NCBI GenBank assembly: GCA_013150915.1
Contig: JAADJE010000073.1
Span: 1 to 32,733, forward strand
DNA length: 32,733 bases
Origin: Gammaproteobacteria bacterium
Lineage (GTDB): Bacteria > Pseudomonadota > Gammaproteobacteria > BMS3Bbin11
Direction of reading: 5' to 3'
Positions 24,488-32,728 of the stretch are shown here, piece by piece (position 1 is the first letter of the stretch; each line of letters starts with the position of its first letter). Both the position numbers and the translations under genes were made by a program. Below the pieces are notes generated by a model. That model was not told the DNA's origin and did not search any database. It saw only the letters and a list, made by a program, of their open reading frames with translations.

Positions 24488-25351
24488 CTATGTGTTCCAG
24501 ATTCTCGGTACACAGGCATCACGACCCAGGGCGACGGGTCTCAGTACCTGCCATAGGCCACGAAAGTATGCCTGTGCGTGTTCTGTTGAATTACCCAGGT
24601 AGCGGGCGACTATTAATTCAGATTCAACACGACTGATCCCCGCTATGCCACTTTCTGCCCGCAGAAACCGCAGTGACTTCAGCAGCGATTCATTGATCGC
24701 CCGGCTATAAATAATAAAGCTACCATATATTCGGCTTCCCCGCAGACCGCAACGTCTGGCCTGTTCCAGAGAATCAATTTTTAACCTGTCGTGTATCAAC
24801 AGCCTTCCGCCCACTCTCAACTCAGTATTCAGCAATACCTTACCCGTTATAAAATCCTCACCGTTGGCCGGTAGTCCAAAACAATGAATCTCCCAGCCAG
24901 CAAATTTAGCGTCTTCATCAAGATTAACAAGAATCTTTGACGAAAACTCTGCGGCTGGGAAATAGATATTTTCCAGTGGTAAAAACTCCAGTGCCGCATT
25001 ACCGGAAACATTGAATGTCTGCTGCAAGCTGGCCGTTTTGCCGGCACTTCTATAGAACTTGCCGGCACCGGGCATGGTAATAAGTCCCTGTGCGCCCGGT
25101 CTTACATCGATATCCAGCTTCAATTGATCTCCACCGACTACACCGCCGGGAGGATGCAATACATAGACATGGCAAACCTCTCCTTCGGGATAAAATGGGC
25201 GCTGAACAGTTAGCGGGCCAATTCTCTGCTGTGGAATTAAATAGGTCTTACCGGCGATTTTTTGTAGACTGAGTTTGAGCGCTGCCTGCCAGCCTTCATC
25301 CTGACAGCCATCTGTGGATAACACAGAGGAATCACACGTTATGGGTATCAT
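24488..25351 (-). CDS. ureD: Urease accessory protein UreD
   Basis: A 287-residue scaffold for UreF and UreG on apo-urease. Recognisable family features: RIGPLTVQRPFYPEG, HPPGGVVGGDQLKLDI, and a FLPLENIYFP segment. I start at the ATG at 25351 (MIPITCDSSVL) because it overlaps the preceding small gene by 20 bases; the frame is open to 25477, but the upstream residues are unlike the family. A weak GGAATA ribosome binding site suggests coupling to the small gene. Confidence 0.92.
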   Translation of the reverse strand: MIPITCDSSVLSTDGCQDEGWQAALKLSLQKIAGKTYLIPQQRIGPLTVQRPFYPEGEVCHVYVLHPPGGVVGGDQLKLDIDVRPGAQGLITMPGAGKFYRSAGKTASLQQTFNVSGNAALEFLPLENIYFPAAEFSSKILVNLDEDAKFAGWEIHCFGLPANGEDFITGKVLLNTELRVGGRLLIHDRLKIDSLEQARRCGLRGSRIYGSFIIYSRAINESLLKSLRFLRAESGIAGISRVESELIVARYLGNSTEHAQAYFRGLWQVLRPVALGRDACVPRIWNT

Positions 25352-25553
25352 TATTCCAATCTGGAACGACCTCAACGCGCCAGACCACAGAAAGTGCAAA
25401 CAAAACTGGCCCGAGAAAGATGAACTGTGACCCGGTGCCATTGAGTGCATACTGTGATGAGGGAAAGAAACCCTCATTTACATATCCAGGGTGTGCTAAT
25501 ACAGGTGTGGGCAACAATAATAAGGATGTTAAGAATTGCCTAATTATTTTCAT
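25332..25553 (-). CDS. Small exported or membrane protein at the head of the urease operon
   Basis: A 73-residue protein of unknown family. It has a signal peptide (MKIIRQFLTSLLLLPTPVLA) followed by HPGYVNEGFFP and one hydrophobic segment (QFIFLGPVLFALSVVW). GGAGG nine bases before the chosen ATG at 25553 supports translation; a further ATG and an earlier start upstream are poorly spaced. It overlaps ureD by 20 bases. The AHPG start after the signal recalls HupE/UreJ nickel permeases, but the rest does not match, so it may be a remnant, a nickel-related small protein, or a coupling ORF. No function assigned. Confidence 0.65.
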   Translation of the reverse strand: MKIIRQFLTSLLLLPTPVLAHPGYVNEGFFPSSQYALNGTGSQFIFLGPVLFALSVVWRVEVVPDWNNDTHNV

Positions 25554-25614
25554 TATCATATTCCTCCAAAGCAACATTGATCGGTGATAACAGTAAGCAA
25601 ACCTGTTTTAATTT

Positions 25615-25698
25615 GTCATTGCGAGGAGCCTGCACAAGGCGATCTCTTAGCAATTAGTTTTATTCGACGAGATTGTACCGCTTTCGCTCGCCATGACG
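25615..25698. repeat. REP/MITE-like inverted repeat
   Basis: The left arm begins GTCATTGCGAGGAGC and reaches GATCTC; the right arm begins GAGATTGTACCGC and ends GCTCGCCATGACG. The arms are imperfect reverse complements of about 30 bases. This matches a widely dispersed intergenic repeat type (GTCATTGCGAGC...GCTCGCAATGAC) in proteobacteria. It sits in the 176-base gap between urtE and the urease operon and could influence read-through. Confidence 0.75.
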
Positions 25699-25729
25699 GT
25701 TTTCGTTAAATAATTAGAAGTGTTGTACA

Positions 25730-26428
25730 TTATACAGTCAGATATTTGCGAATCAGCTCATCATTCAGACCCTCTATTTCTGCCGAAGCCATCCTTCGGC
25801 CACGATCAAGAATAATAAATGAATCTGCTACGCGGCGTACGAAAGGAAGTTTCTGCTCTACCAGTAAGACTGTCAAACCAATCTCACGATTCAGTTTGCA
25901 AATTACGTCACCAATCTCCTGGACGATATTGGGCTGTATGCCCTCGGTTGGCTCATCCAGTATTAACAGTTCCGGATCTACAACCAATGCCCTACCAATA
26001 GCCAGTTGCTGCTGCTGCCCTCCCGATAAATCCCCGCCACGACGACCATGCATCTCTTTTAATACAGGGAACATCTCATAAATAAACTCCGGAATAATCT
26101 TCAAACCGTCTCGTCTCGCCTGCAGGCCAATACGCAAGTTTTCTTCCACAGTAAGCAGTGGGAATATCTGTCTACCCTGTGGGACATAACCAATGCCCAT
26201 ATGCGCACGACGCTCTGCTGGCAGTGTTGTCAGCTCGTCGTTTTTATAGCGTATTGAACCCTCTCGAACAGGCAGCAGCCCCATGATACATTTTAGCAAG
26301 GTCGTCTTACCCACGCCGTTACGTCCCATCAGGCAGATACATTCCCCTTCTTTCACCTCCAGGGCCAGGTCCCACAGGATATGACTTTCACCGTAATATT
26401 GATTGATGCCTTCAAGGCTCAGCATCAA
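25730..26428 (-). CDS. urtE: Urea ABC transporter ATPase UrtE
   Basis: A LivF-like ATPase of 232 residues. Walker A is GRNGVGKTTLL, the signature is LSGGQQQQLAIGRAL, and Walker B is LLILDEPTEGIQPNIVQEI. The phrase EPTEGIQPNI is characteristic of UrtE. The start overlaps the urtD stop (ATGA). It is the last urt gene; the urease operon follows on the same strand with no clear terminator. Confidence 0.95.
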   Translation of the reverse strand: MMLSLEGINQYYGESHILWDLALEVKEGECICLMGRNGVGKTTLLKCIMGLLPVREGSIRYKNDELTTLPAERRAHMGIGYVPQGRQIFPLLTVEENLRIGLQARRDGLKIIPEFIYEMFPVLKEMHGRRGGDLSGGQQQQLAIGRALVVDPELLILDEPTEGIQPNIVQEIGDVICKLNREIGLTVLLVEQKLPFVRRVADSFIILDRGRRMASAEIEGLNDELIRKYLTV

Positions 26429-27255
26429 TGTCCTCCCAGGTAGACGTCGATCACACGTTGATCATTTTGTATGTCTTCCATCGAGCCTTCGGCCAGCACA
26501 TGTCCCTGATGCAGAACGGTGACGGGACTTTCCAGTGAGCGGACAAAATCCATGTCATGCTCCACGACGACAACAGACTGTGTACCTGCCAGCGTTCTAA
26601 GCAACTCTGCCGTACGGTCCATCTCCTGATGTGTCATGCCCGCAACCGGTTCATCTACCAGTAACAATTCTGCCTTTTGCACTAGCAGCATGCCTATCTC
26701 CAACCATTGTTTCTGACCGTGGGATAAAAACCCCGCCTCTTTTTTCACCTGCTCGTTCAAACCAATGATCCCAAGCACTTCGTCAATATGGTCACATTGT
26801 TCGCTGCTTAAGCTTGCAAACAGGGTTGGAAAAACATTTTTGTTGCTGGACATTGCCAGCTCCAGGTTTTCGAACACAGTGTGGTTTTCAAATACCGTCG
26901 GTTTCTGGAATTTTCGCCCAATACCCGCCACGGCAATCTCTGCTTCGGACATGCGTAACAGATTCATTCTTTGACCAAACCAGGCTGAGCCGGCATCCGG
27001 TTTTGTCTTTCCCGTGATAACATCCATCATAGTGGTCTTCCCTGCGCCATTGGGGCCGATTATGCAGCGGAGTTCACCGGCATCAATATATAAATTGAGA
27101 TCGTCGATGGCTTTAAACCCATCAAAACTGACGGTAATGCCTTCAAGGTAAAGAATCGTCCCGTGGCTCAGATCCAGTTCATCCGCAACGCTTGGAACCA
27201 TGAAATCATATACCTGAGTGCGATCCAGCATCGAACGCAGTGTCTGTTTAATCAT
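26425..27255 (-). CDS. urtD: Urea ABC transporter ATPase UrtD
   Basis: A LivG-like ATPase of 276 residues. Walker A is GPNGAGKTTMMD; the signature region reads LSHGQKQWLEIGMLL, and Walker B LLLVDEPVAGMTHQE. The unusual LSHGQKQWLEI and EPVAGMT wording is typical of UrtD. About 30 extra N-terminal residues precede the ATPase core. It overlaps urtC and urtE by four bases each. Confidence 0.95.
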   Translation of the reverse strand: MIKQTLRSMLDRTQVYDFMVPSVADELDLSHGTILYLEGITVSFDGFKAIDDLNLYIDAGELRCIIGPNGAGKTTMMDVITGKTKPDAGSAWFGQRMNLLRMSEAEIAVAGIGRKFQKPTVFENHTVFENLELAMSSNKNVFPTLFASLSSEQCDHIDEVLGIIGLNEQVKKEAGFLSHGQKQWLEIGMLLVQKAELLLVDEPVAGMTHQEMDRTAELLRTLAGTQSVVVVEHDMDFVRSLESPVTVLHQGHVLAEGSMEDIQNDQRVIDVYLGGH

Positions 27256-28340
27256 GAGGAAGCCCTCTGGCGTTTCAGTACCCCTACCAGGCCTTTAGGC
27301 AGATAGAGAGTAGAAAGAACAAATAGGGCACCCAGTGCAAATAACCAGACCTCCGGGAAAGCACCGGTAAAATAAGTCTTGGCATAATTTACCAGCACCG
27401 CCCCGGCAGCAGCACCATACAGGGTGCCCCTACCACCGACCGCAACCCATATAACCACTTCAATTGAATTCAGAGGTGAAAATTCTCCCGGGTTGATAAT
27501 TCCTACCTGCGGCACATACAGTGCACCAGCGATGCCGGCAAGGGCGGCTGAAAATGTAAACAGGGCCAGCTTCACATATTCGACCCGGTAGCCGATAAAA
27601 CGGGTGCGGTCTTCCGCATCACGTATCGCGACAGCCACACGTCCCAGCTTGGACTTAACGATAGCCCGACAGACAAGATAACCGAAGCCCAACGCCAAGG
27701 CTGACGCAATGAACAGTCCTATACGCGTACTATCGGCGTGCAAATCAAAACCCAGTAAATCCTTAAAATCGGTCAGGCCGTTATTACCGCCAAAACCCAT
27801 CTCGTTGCGGAAAAAAGCCAACATAAGGGCATAAGTCAGGGCCTGGGTAATAATTGACAGATAGACACCGGTCACTCTTGAACGAAATGCCAGCCAACCA
27901 AACACATATGCCAATACCCCCGGCACCAGCACAATCATAATGGTGGCCAACCAGAACATGTCGAAACCCTGCCAAAACCAGGGCAGTTCAGTATAATTCA
28001 GAAACACCATGAAGTCCGGCAACACCGGGTTGCCGTAGACACCTCGATCACCAATCTGACGCATCAGATACATACCCATTGCATAGCCGCCTAAGGCAAA
28101 AAATGCGGCGTGGCCCAGGCTCAATATGCCGAGATAGCCCCAGACCAGATCAACGGCAACAGCCAGTAATGCGTAAGTCAGGTATTTACCCAGCAAGGTA
28201 ACGCTGTAGGTGGAAAGGTGCAGCGCGCTGGATTCCGGTACCACAAGATTTAATACAGGCACCACAAGCAATGCTATCAGCAGCAAGCTCATCAAGATCT
28301 GGCCACCAGGGTCATTTTTTAGTATTCGCATGATAAACAT
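27252..28340 (-). CDS. urtC: Urea ABC transporter permease UrtC
   Basis: A LivM-like inner-membrane permease of 362 residues with about ten hydrophobic segments. Typical features are the segment LGILSLGHAAFFALGGYAMG, the AIRDAEDRTRFIGY cytoplasmic loop and VWVAVGGRGTLYGAAAGA. It lies 13 bases after urtB and overlaps urtD by four bases. Confidence 0.95.
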   Translation of the reverse strand: MFIMRILKNDPGGQILMSLLLIALLVVPVLNLVVPESSALHLSTYSVTLLGKYLTYALLAVAVDLVWGYLGILSLGHAAFFALGGYAMGMYLMRQIGDRGVYGNPVLPDFMVFLNYTELPWFWQGFDMFWLATIMIVLVPGVLAYVFGWLAFRSRVTGVYLSIITQALTYALMLAFFRNEMGFGGNNGLTDFKDLLGFDLHADSTRIGLFIASALALGFGYLVCRAIVKSKLGRVAVAIRDAEDRTRFIGYRVEYVKLALFTFSAALAGIAGALYVPQVGIINPGEFSPLNSIEVVIWVAVGGRGTLYGAAAGAVLVNYAKTYFTGAFPEVWLFALGALFVLSTLYLPKGLVGVLKRQRASS

Positions 28341-28353
28341 TACTGTTTTTCCT

Positions 28354-29961
28354 TTAACCTTCGGCCGACCGTCCTTTCTGCGGGAATAAACCGCGTGGAC
28401 GTTTCTGTATGAACAGAATGATGAAAATCAGGATGAATATTTTGGCAAGTACTGCCCCGACCCAGGGTTCAAGAAATTGATTGGCAATACCCAGGCTGAA
28501 ACCACTGATCAATGTACCCGCAAGGTTACCCACACCACCGAAAACAACGACCATGAAAGAATCCACTATATAGGCCTGACCCAGATTCGGCCCCACATTG
28601 GTCAGCTGTGACAGGGCAACACCTGCCACGCCGGCGATGCCGGAGCCAAGGCCGAAGGTCATTGCATCTACCCACGAAGAGCGGACACCCATAGCACGCG
28701 CCATTGCACGGTTTTGTGTGACAGCCCGCACCTGCAAGCCTAAGGATGTCCTCTTCAGGATTAGAAAGAGGATGACGAATACCAGTAAACAGAAAAAGAT
28801 GATGTAAAGGCGGTTATATGTCAGAGACAGGACGCTGTTTATTTCCAGGGAACCTGACATCCAGTCTGGCGTAACCACTGAACGGTTGAGTGGTGAGAAG
28901 ATACTGCGGACAGCTTGTTGTAAAATCAGGCTGATACCAAAGGTCGCCAGTAATGTTTCTAATGCGCGTCCGTATAGATGGCGAATTACGGTTTGTTCAA
29001 TCAATATACCCACCAGGCCTGAAACAATAAAGGCCGCAGGAATAGCAAAGAGTATTGAAACACCTATAAACTCCGGCATGGCCTTCTGTATCACATAGGT
29101 TGTGTAAGCACCCAGCATAATGAGCTCACCGTGTGCCATATTAATCACACCCATGACACCAAAGGTAATCGCCAGACCAATAGCGGCCAGTACCAGCACT
29201 GAACCCAGGCTTAAGCCGAAAAACAGGGTTTCAAGAAAGCTGTAAAACTGCAGTTTTGCACTGATCTTATTCAATGATTCTTTAGCTGCCACACGGACTT
29301 CTTCAATAGGATCATCAACAACAATCGACTCGAGTTTACTGCGAATGACCGGCTCCAGACTGCCAGACACCGCTGCAACCGCAGATAATCTGTCCTCTTT
29401 CTCCCCGCCTTCAAGCCGGGTGATGGCAAGGGCCAACTCCAGGATATTACGGACTTTCTGATCCCGCTCTAGTTTAAGACGATCCTGTAGTTGAGAAGTT
29501 ATGCCAACATCAGGGTTACCGAGCATTGCATTTACAGCCTGATAACGCACCGTAGGATCAACACTATTTAATTCTTTTCTCGCCAGAACTATGCGTATTT
29601 TCTTTCGAAGAGCATTATTAGAACGGATTTTTTTTATTTCACGCTTTTTAACCACACCAAGTTCGTCACCGGTCAGTGCGTCAGAAATAGAATATTGTCT
29701 ACCCTGTTTTTTAGCTATCAGTAAAAGTTTGTCGGATTTTCGATAATACAACTCACCCTCCAGAAAAGCCTTCAAAATCTCTTCTGTACGGGGGTGAGAA
29801 TGCAATGCCAGCAGAGAAACAGCCTGTGTTTTTTCAACAAAGTTATTGCTGATTAACAACACCTGAATCTGATGCAATGAATCGTCACCGGCTATTGCCA
29901 CATCAGTCTGTGTGAAAAGTAACGAGAGCAGAAGAATTAATATTTTAGGCCAGTGACGCAT
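28354..29961 (-). CDS. urtB: Urea ABC transporter permease UrtB, with periplasmic N-terminal extension
   Basis: A LivH-like permease of 535 residues. A signal peptide (residues 1-24) leads into a roughly 210-residue helical, HEAT-like periplasmic extension common in gammaproteobacterial UrtB. The permease core starts at about 240: LGSVLVLAAIGLAITFGVMG, then GVINMAHGELIMLGAYTTYV, and RAVTQNRAMARAMGVR in the coupling loop. It is separated from urtA by about 217 bases that hold a terminator and an inverted repeat. Confidence 0.94.
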   Translation of the reverse strand: MRHWPKILILLLSLLFTQTDVAIAGDDSLHQIQVLLISNNFVEKTQAVSLLALHSHPRTEEILKAFLEGELYYRKSDKLLLIAKKQGRQYSISDALTGDELGVVKKREIKKIRSNNALRKKIRIVLARKELNSVDPTVRYQAVNAMLGNPDVGITSQLQDRLKLERDQKVRNILELALAITRLEGGEKEDRLSAVAAVSGSLEPVIRSKLESIVVDDPIEEVRVAAKESLNKISAKLQFYSFLETLFFGLSLGSVLVLAAIGLAITFGVMGVINMAHGELIMLGAYTTYVIQKAMPEFIGVSILFAIPAAFIVSGLVGILIEQTVIRHLYGRALETLLATFGISLILQQAVRSIFSPLNRSVVTPDWMSGSLEINSVLSLTYNRLYIIFFCLLVFVILFLILKRTSLGLQVRAVTQNRAMARAMGVRSSWVDAMTFGLGSGIAGVAGVALSQLTNVGPNLGQAYIVDSFMVVVFGGVGNLAGTLISGFSLGIANQFLEPWVGAVLAKIFILIFIILFIQKRPRGLFPQKGRSAEG

Positions 29962-30015
29962 ATCAATCGCAGTGTCATTCGGTTAGTTTGATAGTCCTTT
30001 AGGTTCACAATGACG

Positions 30016-30058
30016 AAAAAAAATAAAACCGCTCCGATGTGAAATCAGGAGCGGTTTT
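30016..30058 (-). terminator. Rho-independent terminator between urtA and urtB
   Basis: AAAACCGCTCC (30025-30035) and GGAGCGGTTTT (30048-30058) form an 11-bp stem; read on the minus strand it is followed by a T-rich run (TTTTATTTTTTTT). It would end most transcripts after urtA, giving excess binding protein over transporter, with partial read-through to urtBCDE. Confidence 0.88.
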
Positions 30059-30091
30059 AGATCATAAATAACAGATCAAATATGGCCCAGG

Positions 30092-30177
30092 AGCCTGTCG
30101 GACTTATGATTAATCCTCTGTGGAAAAGGCATCATGTCCAGATTTTGTTCGCTACGATTACCTAAGTTCAACAGGCT
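30092..30177. repeat. MITE-like imperfect inverted repeat after urtA
   Basis: AGCCTGTCGGACTTA (30092-30106) and TAAGTTCAACAGGCT (30163-30177) are reverse complements with two mismatches, and similarity continues inward for several bases. The 86-base element ends one base beyond the urtA stop codon and holds no gene. Confidence 0.65.
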
Positions 30178-30178
30178 T

Positions 30179-31471
30179 CTAGAAGTTCTGGCCAGAACAC
30201 TTGCCAGTTTTAACATTATAGTTACCACAGGATAATGGAGCACGCCAGTCAGCGATAATATCCTTAGACCCGGGAAGATAATCTGACCATGCATCGCCGG
30301 CTACAAGGCCGGAAGTTTCCCATACGATTTCAAACTGGCCGTCTGCCTGAATTTCACCGATGAGGACTGGCTTGGTAATATGATGGTTAGGCATCATCGC
30401 TGACAGTCCACCGGATAGATTTGGCACCGCAATACCTATTATGGCCTCCTGTACAGCTGTAGCATCTGTAGTTCCCGCCTTCTTCACGGCTTCTACCCAC
30501 ATGTTGAAACCAATATAGGTGGCTTCCATTGGATCGTTAGTGACACGTTTCTTATCCTTGATATACGCATGCCATGCATCAATAAAGGCCGTATTTTCTT
30601 CGGAATCAACGCTCATAAAGTAATTCCACGCGGCCAGGTGCCCCACCAGAGGCTTGGTATCAATACCAGACAGTTCCTCCTCACCAACGGAGAATGCAAT
30701 AACTGGAATATTCTCAGCAGATACACCCTGGTTGCCCAGTTCCTTATAGAAAGGAACGTTAGCATCACCGTTTACAGTCGATACAACAGCGGTCTTCTTG
30801 CCTGCAGAGCCAAACTTCTTAATGCGTGACACTTCGGACTGCCAGTCAGAGAAACCAAAGGGTGTATAGTTAATAAGAATATCTTTCTCTGAAACACCCT
30901 TTGCTTTTAGATAGGCCTCCAGAATTTTGTTAGTCGTGCGAGGATAAACATAATCAGTCCCCTCCAACACCCAACGTTTTACACCGATGTCATTCATCAG
31001 GTAGTCCACAGCGGGGATAGCCTGCGTGTTTGGCGCGGCCCCTGTATAAAAGACGTTTTTAGACGATTCTTCACCTTCATACTGAACAGGGTAAAACAAT
31101 AAGTTGTTCAACTCTTCAAACACAGGAAGTACTGATTTTCGTGAAACAGACGTCCAGGCACCAAATACAGCAGAGACCTTTTCCTTTTCAATCAATTCAC
31201 GCGCTTTCTCAGCGAAAAGCGGCCAGTTGGAGGCCGGATCAACAACTATTGCTTCAAGCTTTTTGCCGAGCAAACCACCTTTCTTATTCTGCTCTTCGAC
31301 AAGCATTAAAACAGTATCCTTTAACGTTGTCTCACTAATCGCCATGGTTCCAGACAGAGAATGCAAAACACCCACTTTAATGGTATCGCCAGCCGCCTGG
31401 GCCGATCCTGATAATACTGCTGCGGCAGCCAGGCCGACTGCAGTTTTTTTCAGTACATTTAGAGCTAACAT
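30179..31471 (-). CDS. urtA: Urea ABC transporter substrate-binding protein UrtA
   Basis: A periplasmic urea-binding protein of 430 residues of the Leu/Ile/Val/amide type. The signal peptide (about 1-26, ending GSAQA) is followed by DTIKVGVLHSLSGTMAISE, then VVDPASNWPLFAEKARELI and WTSVSRKSVLPVFEE, all typical of UrtA. A strong TAGGAGGT ribosome binding site precedes the ATG. It is driven by a sigma-54 promoter at 31527-31542. Its own terminator follows downstream, fitting high expression of the binding protein. Confidence 0.96.
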   Translation of the reverse strand: MLALNVLKKTAVGLAAAAVLSGSAQAAGDTIKVGVLHSLSGTMAISETTLKDTVLMLVEEQNKKGGLLGKKLEAIVVDPASNWPLFAEKARELIEKEKVSAVFGAWTSVSRKSVLPVFEELNNLLFYPVQYEGEESSKNVFYTGAAPNTQAIPAVDYLMNDIGVKRWVLEGTDYVYPRTTNKILEAYLKAKGVSEKDILINYTPFGFSDWQSEVSRIKKFGSAGKKTAVVSTVNGDANVPFYKELGNQGVSAENIPVIAFSVGEEELSGIDTKPLVGHLAAWNYFMSVDSEENTAFIDAWHAYIKDKKRVTNDPMEATYIGFNMWVEAVKKAGTTDATAVQEAIIGIAVPNLSGGLSAMMPNHHITKPVLIGEIQADGQFEIVWETSGLVAGDAWSDYLPGSKDIIADWRAPLSCGNYNVKTGKCSGQNF

Positions 31472-31526
31472 ATAAACCTCCTACAGGTTTAATTTTTGAT
31501 TTAGAGTGATGCCACACCCAATCCGT

Positions 31527-31542
31527 AGCAACAAACATGCCA
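31527..31542 (-). promoter_or_regulatory. Sigma-54 (-24/-12) promoter of urtA
   Basis: The minus strand reads TGGCAT-GTTTG-TTGCT, one base off the core consensus, with GG and GC ten bases apart. Transcription would start near 31516, leaving a leader of about 45 bases. NtrC-like dyads lie 60-180 bases upstream. Confidence 0.85.
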
Positions 31543-31604
31543 CTTAATTTATTCACTATTATCAATTAGTTATGATTGTATTTTATATTTACTGTGTTTT
31601 CCCG

Positions 31605-31619
31605 GCACTACTTAGGTGC
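31605..31619. promoter_or_regulatory. NtrC-type site 1
   Basis: GCACTACTTAGGTGC has the GCAC-N7-GTGC dyad of NtrC sites. It is 63 bases upstream of the urtA sigma-54 element and about 200 bases upstream of the divergent porin promoter, so it could serve both. Confidence 0.7.
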
Positions 31620-31643
31620 GTTTTCCTCTATCAGAGATAAATC

Positions 31644-31660
31644 TGCACCATTAACGACCA
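31644..31660. promoter_or_regulatory. Weak NtrC-type half site
   Basis: TGCACCATTAACGACCA keeps a perfect left half (TGCACCA) with a poor right half. It lies between the two good dyads and could be bound cooperatively. Confidence 0.35.
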
Positions 31661-31705
31661 AAGCGGCCCTTCGAAAAGCCCCCTCTCTGATACATAGCAA
31701 TTAAA

Positions 31706-31722
31706 TGCACCAGCAAAGTGCA
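31706..31722. promoter_or_regulatory. NtrC-type site 2
   Basis: TGCACCAGCAAAGTGCA is close to the enteric NtrC consensus (TGCACC-N5-GGTGCA). It lies 96 bases upstream of the porin sigma-54 element and about 165 bases upstream of the urtA one. Confidence 0.78.
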
Positions 31723-31817
31723 GTTAAGTTCCAAGTAGGCACATTTATCGGGTAAATATTTTCATCTATACACCAACATAACCCTATATCTATTTGATTT
31801 ATATCATTAATCAATAA

Positions 31818-31834
31818 TTGGCACATATAATGCT
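31818..31834 (+). promoter_or_regulatory. Sigma-54 (-24/-12) promoter of the porin gene
   Basis: TTGGCACATATAATGCT: TGGCAC, then GC ten bases after GG, matches the -24/-12 layout. Transcription would start near 31845, giving a leader of about 85 bases. Confidence 0.8.
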
Positions 31835-31930
31835 TTTGTTTCGACTATGGCTTTGATACAACGATGTGTCTCATTGATACAACAAAATCAAATTACCCTA
31901 ATTTTTTTCTTACTAACGGAGCACTTAAAT

Positions 31931-32668
31931 ATGAAAACAGCAATTAAACCACTGGCAATCGCAACGGCCGTTTCCATGGCCAGTATGGCGGCAATGATCA
32001 CACCTGCTCAGGCTGAGTTAAGCGGTAATATCGGCATATTCTCTCAATATGTTCTTCGTGGTATCACCAATGCCCCTGAAAACGACAATGCCGCTGTACA
32101 AGGTGGCCTTGATTGGGGACATGACAGTGGTTTCTATCTCGGTTATTGGGGGTCTAGTCTGGGGTACGGTAAGGCAGGCACCAAAGGCTTTGAAAACGAC
32201 TTTTATGCAGGCTGGGGGGGTGAAGCAGGCAGCATAAGCTGGGACCTTGGCGCTACCCAATATTACTATCTGAATGTTAATGATTCCAACGCATTCGAAC
32301 CTTATGCCTACATTGGCTTCGGCCCGGCTAGCTTTGGCTTTAAATATCTGGCTCAAGACGTCGCCTGGGGAAACAAGGGAGACACCTACTGGACTCTGGA
32401 TGCCTCACAGGAAATTGGTGCCGGATTCACCCTTGGTGGTTCTCTCGGGTACTACAGCTATAAAACAGACGGTGAGTTTATTCCTAATTCTCCGGACGCC
32501 ATCAGCAGCAGCTTCCGTCACCTGAATATCGACCTGTCTCATCCAATTGGTAACACCGGAGCCGATGCCAACTTCACCTATATCATAGGCGGTGAAGACC
32601 GTTTTGGTGTTGATCAGGATAACCAGATTGTATTCTCAGTGACCTACGGTTTTGACATCGCGAAGTAA
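31931..32668 (+). CDS. TorF-family putative outer-membrane porin
   Basis: A 245-residue exported beta-barrel protein of the TorF (TIGR02001) family. The signal peptide spans residues 1-32 (ending TPAQA); the mature part has the family pattern LSGNIGIFSQYVLRGITNA and alternating aromatic/Gly strands to the end (VTYGFDIAK). The frame opens at 31847, but that codon coincides with the predicted transcription start; the ATG at 31931 has a GGAG box and a proper signal peptide. It is divergent from urtA under a sigma-54 promoter, suggesting outer-membrane passage of small nitrogen compounds. The substrate is not established. Confidence 0.88.
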   Translation: MKTAIKPLAIATAVSMASMAAMITPAQAELSGNIGIFSQYVLRGITNAPENDNAAVQGGLDWGHDSGFYLGYWGSSLGYGKAGTKGFENDFYAGWGGEAGSISWDLGATQYYYLNVNDSNAFEPYAYIGFGPASFGFKYLAQDVAWGNKGDTYWTLDASQEIGAGFTLGGSLGYYSYKTDGEFIPNSPDAISSSFRHLNIDLSHPIGNTGADANFTYIIGGEDRFGVDQDNQIVFSVTYGFDIAK

Positions 32669-32711
32669 ATAGAACACGCGTATTCACTACACAACGCGAT
32701 CATATTATTTA

Positions 32712-32728
32712 TCACTCAAGCTGAGTGA
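32712..32728. terminator. Possible start of a terminator hairpin at the window end
   Basis: TCACTCA-AGC-TGAGTGA is a perfect 7-bp stem 44 bases after the porin stop. The window ends five bases later, so a T-run cannot be checked. Confidence 0.35.

Noticed and set aside
25352-25477. Longer N-terminus for UreD
   Set aside because: The extra residues lie over the small exported protein gene and do not resemble UreD.
31847-31930. Longer N-terminus for the porin
   Set aside because: Its ATG lies at the predicted sigma-54 transcription start and it would bury the signal peptide; 31931 fits better.
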